Shown here piece by piece: positions 38,352 to 45,935 of a stretch of DNA of 64,000 nt. How positions within the stretch are numbered: position 1 is the stretch's first letter; each line of letters begins with the position of its first letter. The DNA lies in assembly GCA_039804165.1 (NCBI GenBank), contig JBDRZZ010000006.1, forward strand, positions 26,217 to 90,216, in the 5' to 3' direction. The notes beneath the pieces were generated by a model. That model was not told the origin of the DNA. It was given only the letters and a program-made list of their open reading frames with translations, and ran no database searches. The stretch comes from a candidate division WOR-3 bacterium. GTDB taxonomy: Bacteria > Hydrothermota > UBA3072. The translations under genes were made by a program, and so were the position numbers.

Positions 38352-39355
38352 AAGGACTTCCCCATCATTATTGCTACATCTATCATTCTCATAGAAAATG
38401 CCCATTCGTTATCATACCAAGCAAGCACTTTCACGAGAGTTCCTTCAATCACTCTAGTGTACTCAGGATCAAAAATTGCGGAATGAGGATTGCCAATAAT
38501 ATCCATAGAGACAATTGGATCTTCTGCATACTCAAGAATTCCCTTAAGTTCGCCTTTAGCATATTTCTTAAAAGCTGCATTTACAGATTCTACAGAAGCT
38601 TCCTTTTTGACTTTACAAACAAAGTCAACAACTGCGCCATCAGGCACAGGGACTCTCAGAGCAATCGCATCTAACTTTCCTTTTAATTCTGGGAAAACCT
38701 CTGTCGTTGCCTTTGCTGCTCCTGTCGTTGTTGGAATAATAGAAAGAGAGGCAGCCCTACCTCTACGCCAATCTTTTGCTGGTAAATCAAGAACTTTTTG
38801 AGAGGAGGTATAAGCGTGAGCTGTGCTCATAAGACCATATTCTATTTCGAAAGTTTCATGCAAAACTTTTACAACAGGAGCAAAGCAGTTTGTTGTGCAA
38901 GAAGCGTTTGAAACAATGTGATGTTTTTTAGGATCATATTTTTTGTGATTGACTCCATATACAATCGTAAAATCTCCTTCTCCCTTAAAGGGTGCTGAAA
39001 CAATAACCTTTTTGGCTCCTGCTTTAATATGCTTTTCCGCAAGTTCTTTACTTCTAAATACTCCAGTTGCCTCCATTACAATATCTGCACCTAACTTTTT
39101 CCATGGAATTTCTTCTGGTTCTTTTACCTGAGTGAATGGGACCTTTTTACCATTAACAATAAGGGTGCTTCCATCTACCTTAATCTCTCCATTAAATTTT
39201 CTGTGAACCGAGTCATATTTGAAGAGATAGGCTAAATCTCCGAGATCTGCAATATCATTTATTCCAACAATCTTTATGTCTTTTCTATTAATCGCTTCTC
39301 TAAGAACACACCTCCCAATTCTTCCAAAACCATTTATACCAACTCGAACTGCCAT
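38348..39355 (-). CDS. gap: Glyceraldehyde-3-phosphate dehydrogenase
   Basis: 335 aa, class I. MAVRVGINGFGRIGR is the NAD site. VSNASCTTNC holds the catalytic cysteine with its neighbouring Thr-Asn-Cys, and WYDNEWAFSMRMID is the C-terminal signature. The residue after strand 2 (INDIADL) has Asp, favouring NAD over NADP. First of the three glycolytic genes, 26 bases after the beta-barrel gene. Confidence 0.97.
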   Translation of the reverse strand: MAVRVGINGFGRIGRCVLREAINRKDIKIVGINDIADLGDLAYLFKYDSVHRKFNGEIKVDGSTLIVNGKKVPFTQVKEPEEIPWKKLGADIVMEATGVFRSKELAEKHIKAGAKKVIVSAPFKGEGDFTIVYGVNHKKYDPKKHHIVSNASCTTNCFAPVVKVLHETFEIEYGLMSTAHAYTSSQKVLDLPAKDWRRGRAASLSIIPTTTGAAKATTEVFPELKGKLDAIALRVPVPDGAVVDFVCKVKKEASVESVNAAFKKYAKGELKGILEYAEDPIVSMDIIGNPHSAIFDPEYTRVIEGTLVKVLAWYDNEWAFSMRMIDVAIMMGKSL

Positions 39356-39381
39356 TTTAAAAAACCTCCTTTTTAAACTTT

Positions 39382-40935
39382 TTATATTTTTACCATAAAA
39401 CTAAAACCAAAAGCAAGATTATTAAATACGCTTGAGCTTCTATTTAACTCAAGATTTACATCTTCTTCATCTTTTAACTCATCCTGGATTATATTTGTCA
39501 TAATAGAAAGTGCAAGGTGAGTAATATCATACTTAATTGGTAAATAAAACTTTAGGTAATCTCTTTCGTAACTAAATGTTAGGCCTAATTCTGCTGTGGG
39601 AATAATTACCCAATTTAACTCTTCTGTTTTTTTACCTCCAACAATAACCGCATCTGCCGCAAGACCAAAATCTATATCAATAAGAGGAACAGGTATTCCA
39701 AAGTAAAGGCAAGTTCCTATTTTGCTTAAAGTGTAATCCGCAGGAAATGTAAGTCTACCATTAAAACCTAATTTTACGGGTAGATCAAGTAAAGCTCCAA
39801 AATTAAAACTTGAACCACTAAATTGTAAAGTATAATCTTCACCAGATTCAGAATTTTCCTCTCGGATCATACTATCAATTCTAATAATTGCTCTTCCCGT
39901 AACAAGAGAGTCTTGAATGATGGTTAAATTTGTTGAGTCAACGCTTACAAAGTCTTCGGGTAGCTCTGAAATTCTTGAGAAACTCCAGCTATAAGGACCC
40001 TTTAACTCATAATTTGCACCAAAGTCAAATCCGAAAGAAAGTTTTAAAATGGGAGGGGTGAATAACATCCCAAGAGTAAAAACAGGATGAGTTGCAGAGA
40101 ATCCTGAAGAGTGAATTTCTCCTCTGAAAAGATCATCTTTAAGATCCAAGGCAGCAGAAAAGTCTCTTACAATCCAAGTGTCTCCATCATCATCTGTTAC
40201 AGTGGTGTCGTTTACCTCACACACTAAACTATCAATACGAGCTGAGAAATTCCCTTCTCCTACAAGTTTACAATTTTGAAGTTTAAGACCTACTCCTAAA
40301 CCCAGGGGTCCAATATTAATTCCTGTCCCAAGAAAAATTGGGAAATCAGAGTATTCAACTCTTAAAGGAATTGGATTATCGAAGTAAAAAGCTCCTTTAA
40401 ATAAAGGATTAACTTTTACTGTATCTCCATATTCAATTTCTGAGATGTCTTCATGAGTTAGTTTTAAAGGCTCATCTAGATGGAAATTTCCATATAAGCT
40501 TCCGCTTAAACTGATTCTTCCTCCGACTCTATAACCTGCTCCATAAGAAACTCCAATACCTACCATTCCGAATTTTTTTGCAAAACCCAAGAAGTTAATT
40601 CCTCCTAAAGTAGAATACTCTCCATACAACTCATTTCTATTAATGACCTCTACTTTTTCCTTAGTTTCATCTTCTCTCTCAACTTCAAAGGAAAGTTTCT
40701 CCAAATCTATTTTTGTTTTCCCAAATATTGAAATAGCACCAATAAATTGAGTGTTTGGAGCTTTTCCCAGAGTTGCGGGGTTTAGATCAGCTCCGATAAT
40801 TCCAAGCCCAAGGGTTGGAGTAAAAAATCCTTTTTCAATAAAGAAAAGATCCACTTCATTTGAACTTCTATATATTTTGCAATAGTTTTCTCCGTCAATA
40901 TTAAGAAGGACCGAAAAAATTAAATAAAAAAGCAT
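39382..40935 (-). CDS. Outer-membrane beta-barrel protein, unknown family
   Basis: A 517-aa exported protein (MLFYLIFSVLLNI). Alternating strands with many Gly/aromatic girdles (GLGVGLKLQNC, LSFGFDFGANYELKG, LGLTFSYERDYLKFYLPI) and a C-terminus ending in FGFSFMVKI suggest a barrel of the OmpP1/FadL or DUF5723 kind. I cannot assign a family. It lies between asnS and gap on one strand. Confidence 0.72.
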   Translation of the reverse strand: MLFYLIFSVLLNIDGENYCKIYRSSNEVDLFFIEKGFFTPTLGLGIIGADLNPATLGKAPNTQFIGAISIFGKTKIDLEKLSFEVEREDETKEKVEVINRNELYGEYSTLGGINFLGFAKKFGMVGIGVSYGAGYRVGGRISLSGSLYGNFHLDEPLKLTHEDISEIEYGDTVKVNPLFKGAFYFDNPIPLRVEYSDFPIFLGTGINIGPLGLGVGLKLQNCKLVGEGNFSARIDSLVCEVNDTTVTDDDGDTWIVRDFSAALDLKDDLFRGEIHSSGFSATHPVFTLGMLFTPPILKLSFGFDFGANYELKGPYSWSFSRISELPEDFVSVDSTNLTIIQDSLVTGRAIIRIDSMIREENSESGEDYTLQFSGSSFNFGALLDLPVKLGFNGRLTFPADYTLSKIGTCLYFGIPVPLIDIDFGLAADAVIVGGKKTEELNWVIIPTAELGLTFSYERDYLKFYLPIKYDITHLALSIMTNIIQDELKDEEDVNLELNRSSSVFNNLAFGFSFMVKI

Positions 40936-40947
40936 AAATTCCTCCTT

Positions 40948-42240
40948 TTAAGGGTTCACCCTTCCCAAAGTTCTTGGGAAAGGAATTGTTTCACGAACAT
41001 GGCTTGTCCCAGAAATCCAAGCAACTGTTCTTTCGATTCCAAGTCCAAATCCTGCATGTGGGACAGATCCATATTTTCTTAGATCAATATACCATTTAAA
41101 AGCTTCCTCTGGTAAGCTTCTTTCTTTTATTTCTTTTTTTATCTTTTCTTCATCAAATTCCCTTTCTCCTCCTCCTACAATTTCTCCATATCCTTCCGGA
41201 GCAAGGATGTCAAAAGAAAGAGTTGCCCCTTCATTTCCTTCTTCCTTTCTCATATAAAAAGCTTTTAATTCCTTAGGATAATGCGTCACTATTAAAGGTG
41301 CATTTACACTTTTCCCAAGAATAGTTTCATGTGGAGCTCCAAAGTCTTCTCCAAATTGCATTGGTTCACCCAACTCATTTACTTTCTTAACAGCTTCTTC
41401 ATATCTAATTTTTGGGAAAGGAACTTTAATTGATTCAAGGGGGGTAATGTTTCTTTCAAGTATTTCTAACTCTCTTCTCCGATTCTCTAAGACTCTTATG
41501 ACAATATATTCAATCATCTCACTGGCAAGTTCTATTGCATCTTGAAGGTTAGCAAAGGCAATCTCAGGTTCCACTTGCCAGAATTCTGTTAGGTGCCGCC
41601 TTGTTTTAGACTTTTCTGCTCTAAAACAAGGGCCGAAGCAATAAACTTTTCCAAATGAGGCAGCAGTAGCTTCACAATAAAGTTGACCACTTTGCGAAAG
41701 ATAAACTGGTTCTCCAAAATAATTCACTTCAAAAAGAGTTGTTGTTCCTTCGCAGGCAGAAGGAGTGAAAATGGGGGCATCAAATCTCATAAAACCTTTT
41801 CCCCATAGAAAATCCTCAATGGCTTTCATCACTTCTGCTCTTATCCTTAATATAGCCCATTGCCGTTTTGACCTAATCCAAATATGTCGGTTTTGGAGTA
41901 GAAAATCTACCCCATGAGATTTCGGAGTGATTGGATAATCCTTGCTATCTGCTACAAGCTCAATAGAATCTATAGAAATTTCGTAGCCCATTGGAGCTCT
42001 TTTGTCTTCTCTTACTTTGCCTCTTACTATCACCGAACTTTCCTGATTTAGATTATCTAAAAGATAAAAACTCTTGGGATCGGTGTCTCTTTCAGTAGCA
42101 ACACCTTGAATTATCCCCGTTCCATCTCTAACAAGTAGAAATCTAACTCCTCCTTTTGATCTTTTATGGTAAACCCAACCTCTAATTTCTACTTGTTCTC
42201 CAACAAAATTTGCTATATTTTCTATATAAGCCCACTTCAT
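40948..42240 (-). CDS. asnS: Asparaginyl-tRNA synthetase
   Basis: 430 aa, class IIb. The OB-fold anticodon-binding domain (~10-110: VEIRGWVYHKRSKGG) is followed by the catalytic core: motif 2 CFGPCFRAEKSKTRRHLTEFWQ (hallmark FRAEKSKTRRHL) and motif 3 GFGLGIERTVAWI. The PFPRTLGRV ending is typical of AsnRS rather than AspRS. No ribosome site is seen at the ATG. The leader from the promoter at 42334-42361 is ~85 bases. Confidence 0.95.
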   Translation of the reverse strand: MKWAYIENIANFVGEQVEIRGWVYHKRSKGGVRFLLVRDGTGIIQGVATERDTDPKSFYLLDNLNQESSVIVRGKVREDKRAPMGYEISIDSIELVADSKDYPITPKSHGVDFLLQNRHIWIRSKRQWAILRIRAEVMKAIEDFLWGKGFMRFDAPIFTPSACEGTTTLFEVNYFGEPVYLSQSGQLYCEATAASFGKVYCFGPCFRAEKSKTRRHLTEFWQVEPEIAFANLQDAIELASEMIEYIVIRVLENRRRELEILERNITPLESIKVPFPKIRYEEAVKKVNELGEPMQFGEDFGAPHETILGKSVNAPLIVTHYPKELKAFYMRKEEGNEGATLSFDILAPEGYGEIVGGGEREFDEEKIKKEIKERSLPEEAFKWYIDLRKYGSVPHAGFGLGIERTVAWISGTSHVRETIPFPRTLGRVNP

Positions 42241-42333
42241 ATTTATCTAATTTACAATGAAAATAACAAAAATACTCCTCCCTCTTTACCAAGTGAGGTT
42301 CTTTTTAAAAAGCTATTTAACTTTTTCATTTTC

Positions 42334-42361
42334 ATTATAATAAAACAAACAAAAAAGTCAA
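42334..42361 (-). promoter_or_regulatory. Promoter of asnS and the downstream long run of genes
   Basis: On the minus strand TTGACT (42356-42361), 16 bases, then consensus TATAAT (42334-42339). Start of transcription would be near 42328, about 85 bases before the asnS ATG. The 42362-42524 stretch beyond it holds nothing recognisable. Confidence 0.7.
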
Positions 42362-42524
42362 CTCTTTATTATTAAAATTTAATAAAAGTATGTTTTAATT
42401 TGTATTCTATCTATAAGATTTTAGAAAATCAAAGTTTAGAATAAGTCTATAATTTTTCCCTGGAACTATTTTGTTTTTATCTTTTTAAGTGAGCTTAACT
42501 CTTATGAATTTTTACGGGAAAACC

Positions 42525-42552
42525 TTGACAAGAATAATTTAAAATATAAAAT
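42525..42552 (+). promoter_or_regulatory. Promoter at the left end of the secreted-protein locus
   Basis: Consensus TTGACA (42525-42530), 16 bases, then TAAAAT (42547-42552). It precedes a 14-base tandem repeat, a ribosome site and a sorting-domain remnant, and may drive the cargo genes from 42868 on. Confidence 0.6.
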
Positions 42553-42556
42553 TTTA

Positions 42557-42584
42557 ATTAAGCGAGATTAATTAAGCGAGATTA
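42557..42584 (+). repeat. Two tandem copies of ATTAAGCGAGATTA
   Basis: A 14-base unit occurs twice without a gap at 42557-42570 and 42571-42584, starting a few bases after the -10 of the promoter at 42525-42552. This is a likely position for an operator or attenuating protein site. It could also be a simple replication slip. Confidence 0.6.
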
Positions 42585-42596
42585 GGGAGGTTAAAT

Positions 42597-42761
42597 ATGA
42601 AAAAGACGTTGTTAGAGGTAGAGACGTTGGTGGATGAGGTGAAGTGGCCTGGCATGTATGAGGTTCAATTTGATGGTAGGGGATTATCTTCGGGGATATA
42701 TTTTTATAGGCTGATAGGTGGAGATTATATATCTGTAAGGAAGATGAATTTGGTGAAATGA
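42597..42761 (+). pseudogene. Orphan Type IX-like sorting-domain fragment
   Basis: A 54-codon open frame with a good ribosome site (GGGAGG). The first ~10 residues (MKKTLLEVET) look like a gene start. The rest, LVDEVKWPGMYEVQFDG then LSSGIYFYRLIGG and VRKMNLVK, is the last part of a sorting domain like those of the intact neighbours. There is no passenger and no signal peptide. The simplest reading is an internal deletion that fused a start codon to the tail of a lost cargo gene. Confidence 0.65.
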
Positions 42762-42867
42762 AAGTTATTTATCTTCCTGATGAAGGCTAAAATGCAGATA
42801 TTCTAATTCTGATAATTAGATTGTGAAACGGTTTATTCATAAAGTTTATAAATTATGGAGGTATGAT

Positions 42868-45800
42868 ATGAGGTATTTTAAATATTTTTTGTTTGTGTTT
42901 ATTACTATGGGTTTATATTTGAATGGACAGGGTATAGTGGATATATCTTCAGATTTGATAGTCTACTGGAAGTTTGATGAGGGGACAGACACGATAGCGA
43001 GGGATGTATCTGGTTATCATATGCATGGAGTTTTGAGAAATGCAGGATGGACAGGGCAAGGGAAATTTGGTAAAGCGTTGTCGATAGAAAATGGTATAGG
43101 TTATATGGGGACAAAGGAACAGAATTTAGAGATACCTAAAGAGCTGAGTGTAAGTTTTTGGATATACAGAAAAGGACCTAACGGAAGTGGAGATGAATGG
43201 CTTGTATCGAGGAATAAATATGGTAGGCCATTTTTTATTAATGTAACCAAGGGAAAGAAGATAAAGGCATTTATAAGGGGTATAAATAATGGAGTTTATG
43301 TGACAGCGAATACGAGTATACAGGATAGTGTGTGGAATCATATTGTAGTGACATATAAGAGTGGAGAAATCAAAATATATATAAATGGTAATCTTGACAA
43401 GGTGGACACGACTTTGAAAGAGGATTTGTACTATGACGGTAAGAAGTATAGTATAACGGTAGGGTCGACAGACACATCGAACTTTGCCATGTATGGTTAT
43501 TATGATGAGGTTCGGATTTATACTAGGGCTTTAAGTGCGAGTGACGTTAGGGCTTTATACGATGGGACTGGATTAGATGCGACACCACCATTGCCTGTAG
43601 GTTATGTATATGATGGGTTGAATGCGGATATGGATAGCACTATATCACAGACATCCCTTAGTGCGAGTTGGGGTAATGCGAGTGATCCTGATTCGAAGAT
43701 AACGAAGTATTATTATGCTATAGGGACAAGTCCAGGTGGGAGTAATGTAGTAGATTGGACAAGCAATTCTGTTAATACGAGTGTATTTTATAGGGGGCTG
43801 AATTTAACGGTTGGAATGACATATTATTTTTCGGTTAAGGCTGAGAATAGTTCAGGTTTGCAGTCGACGGTTGTATCTTCGGATGGGATTAAAGTTGTGC
43901 AAGGTAATTTTCCGAATTTGATTGAGCAAGTGAAGGATACGTTAGCTCACTGGAAAATTGATTTAAGTTATACTCAGTATCTTCCGCCGTTATCAGAGAT
44001 ATTAAATAGGCCACATTATGATGTTAGACAAGGTGGATTATTTACCTGGCATACTATATGGCAGGATCCACCATCCAGTCATCGGACTATTGAGGATATA
44101 GATTCAGTGGGAATAAAAACAGTCAGGGTTGGTAGTTACTATAATACGATGCCGAGGCATGATGAGATAAAAAATATGGCTCTCTCGATGCGTAATTTAA
44201 AGATGAAAGTACTCTATACTTTATTAGCAAAGCAAAGATATCAGACTGGGGAGTTTAGTTCGGATGAACAATGGATTGATAGTGTGTTGGCTTTTGTGGA
44301 TAGGATGATAGGTACATTTGGACCGAATGGTTCGTTCTTCAAAGAAAATCCGGATGTACCATATGAACCGGTGATATATTGGGAGGTATGGAATGAACCA
44401 GCGCTTTACTATATGTTGGGTAGAGATTATTGGAATGCATTAAATGAAGAGGGAAAGGCGGATTTGTATGCTCGGATGTTGATGGCGGTTTATCGTCATA
44501 TTCGTTCTAAGCCTGAGTGGAACGATGTGAAAGTAGTTGCGATGTCTTTGGTTGGTACTGGCTTTTTCTCGCTTGTAAATGATGCGATAATTAAGTATGG
44601 TGGAAATCCCAGAGATTACTATGATATTGTTTCTTTTCACCCTTATGTAGGTGGGCCACCGGATGTTGAGAATGTTATGATTGATTCAGTTACCGGTCAA
44701 GTTGCTTACAGGAAGTCAGTGATTAATATGACAAAAACTCTTAGAGATTTAATGGCAAAATATGGGGTTTCGGATAAGCCTGTATGGTTTACAGAGATAG
44801 GTTGGTCAAGGTATAATGGGTTAAATCCGCCAACGGGTAGGCCATATCCTGTTTTAGAACGACAGCAGGCAGCATATGTTGTCAGGTTATACGCACTTGC
44901 ATTGCGTTTAGGAATTGACCATGTTCATATTATGTTTGTATCGGATGGAGATGGTTCTAATTCAGGATTCTTTTATACAATAACAGAGCATGGTAAATTA
45001 GTATATCGAGGTTGGTATGAGGTAGCACATGCGGTAAGAAATTTTTACAAGGTACTGCCAGCGCCGAAGATAATTGGAGCGCTGAGTGATGGAGAGAAGG
45101 GGTTATATGCGTATTGGATGAAGGCAAACGAGAATGATCCTAACTCTAAGACGGTTTTAATGGCATGGAATGCAGAGTTGCCGATGGCGATAAATTTTCC
45201 TGCGAGTAATCCTAATGGGGATTATCTATTAGTGGACATGTTTGGGAATACTGCAATTATAAAGCCGCAGAATGGGCAGTTGGAGATACCTATAGGTCCT
45301 TACCCTGTTTATTTAATGGAAGGCACGGAGATACCTACGTATACATTTATTAATCCACCTGAGGAGTTGAAGGTGACGTATGTTGACAGGGAGAAGGGGA
45401 GAGTTGGATTAAGTTGGTTAGCGAGTTCTTCATCTGGAGTAAGTGGGTATCATATAATACGGAATGGAGAGGTGGTAGGTAGTACAAGTGGGACGAGTTA
45501 TGAAGATAGTGGAATATTGTCGGATAGAGATTATACGTATGCAGTTCGTGCATATACGGCAAGTGGTGTAACGAGCATAATTTCAAATGAGGTTCAGGTA
45601 TTAAGGTTGAGAGATTCGGTAGATCAGGATGACCAACAACCAATGAGATTTGAGTTATATCAGAATTATCCGAATCCGTTTAATCCTGTGACGAGGATAC
45701 AGTATGAGATACCGAGTCAGGGTAGGGTATTGTTGAAGGTATATGATATACTAGGTCGTGAGGTAGCTAAGTTAGTAGATGAGGTAAAGCAGGCGGGTAA

Positions 45801-45906
45801 GTATGAGGTAGAGTTTGATGGTAGTAAGTTGTCGAGTGGGGTATATTTTTACAAGTTGATGGTAGGTGATAATGCATTTGTGAGAAAGATGGTGTTAATA
45901 AAGTAG
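42868..45906 (+). CDS. Secreted LamG / Fn3 / clan GH-A glycoside hydrolase with sorting domain
   Basis: About 1012 aa. Signal peptide (YFKYFLFVFITMGLYLNG), LamG/concanavalin-like domain ~25-240 (LIVYWKFDEG, VSFWIYRKG, YYDEVRIYTRALSASDV), Fn3 ~250-350, catalytic barrel ~360-810, second Fn3 ~825-915, and sorting domain ~928-1012. The acid/base Glu is E510 in WEVWNEPA and the nucleophile Glu is probably E643 in VWFTEIGWS, as in clan GH-A (GH5/GH39 style). The target glycan is unknown. The start at 42868 follows GGAGG. A longer GTG start at 42823 lacks a ribosome site. Confidence 0.87.
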   Translation: MRYFKYFLFVFITMGLYLNGQGIVDISSDLIVYWKFDEGTDTIARDVSGYHMHGVLRNAGWTGQGKFGKALSIENGIGYMGTKEQNLEIPKELSVSFWIYRKGPNGSGDEWLVSRNKYGRPFFINVTKGKKIKAFIRGINNGVYVTANTSIQDSVWNHIVVTYKSGEIKIYINGNLDKVDTTLKEDLYYDGKKYSITVGSTDTSNFAMYGYYDEVRIYTRALSASDVRALYDGTGLDATPPLPVGYVYDGLNADMDSTISQTSLSASWGNASDPDSKITKYYYAIGTSPGGSNVVDWTSNSVNTSVFYRGLNLTVGMTYYFSVKAENSSGLQSTVVSSDGIKVVQGNFPNLIEQVKDTLAHWKIDLSYTQYLPPLSEILNRPHYDVRQGGLFTWHTIWQDPPSSHRTIEDIDSVGIKTVRVGSYYNTMPRHDEIKNMALSMRNLKMKVLYTLLAKQRYQTGEFSSDEQWIDSVLAFVDRMIGTFGPNGSFFKENPDVPYEPVIYWEVWNEPALYYMLGRDYWNALNEEGKADLYARMLMAVYRHIRSKPEWNDVKVVAMSLVGTGFFSLVNDAIIKYGGNPRDYYDIVSFHPYVGGPPDVENVMIDSVTGQVAYRKSVINMTKTLRDLMAKYGVSDKPVWFTEIGWSRYNGLNPPTGRPYPVLERQQAAYVVRLYALALRLGIDHVHIMFVSDGDGSNSGFFYTITEHGKLVYRGWYEVAHAVRNFYKVLPAPKIIGALSDGEKGLYAYWMKANENDPNSKTVLMAWNAELPMAINFPASNPNGDYLLVDMFGNTAIIKPQNGQLEIPIGPYPVYLMEGTEIPTYTFINPPEELKVTYVDREKGRVGLSWLASSSSGVSGYHIIRNGEVVGSTSGTSYEDSGILSDRDYTYAVRAYTASGVTSIISNEVQVLRLRDSVDQDDQQPMRFELYQNYPNPFNPVTRIQYEIPSQGRVLLKVYDILGREVAKLVDEVKQAGKYEVEFDGSKLSSGVYFYKLMVGDNAFVRKMVLIK

Positions 45907-45935
45907 TAGGTAATTTAAGATAATGGAGGGTTGTT

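Noticed and set aside
38352..38405. Longer N-terminus for phosphoglycerate kinase
   Set aside because: It would be coded inside gap, and the added residues match nothing in the family. The ATG at 38351 fits the usual ATGA coupling.
42252..42329. 25-codon open frame in the asnS leader that could be a leader peptide
   Set aside because: It starts at or next to the predicted transcription start with no ribosome site and has only one Asn codon, so attenuation is not supported.
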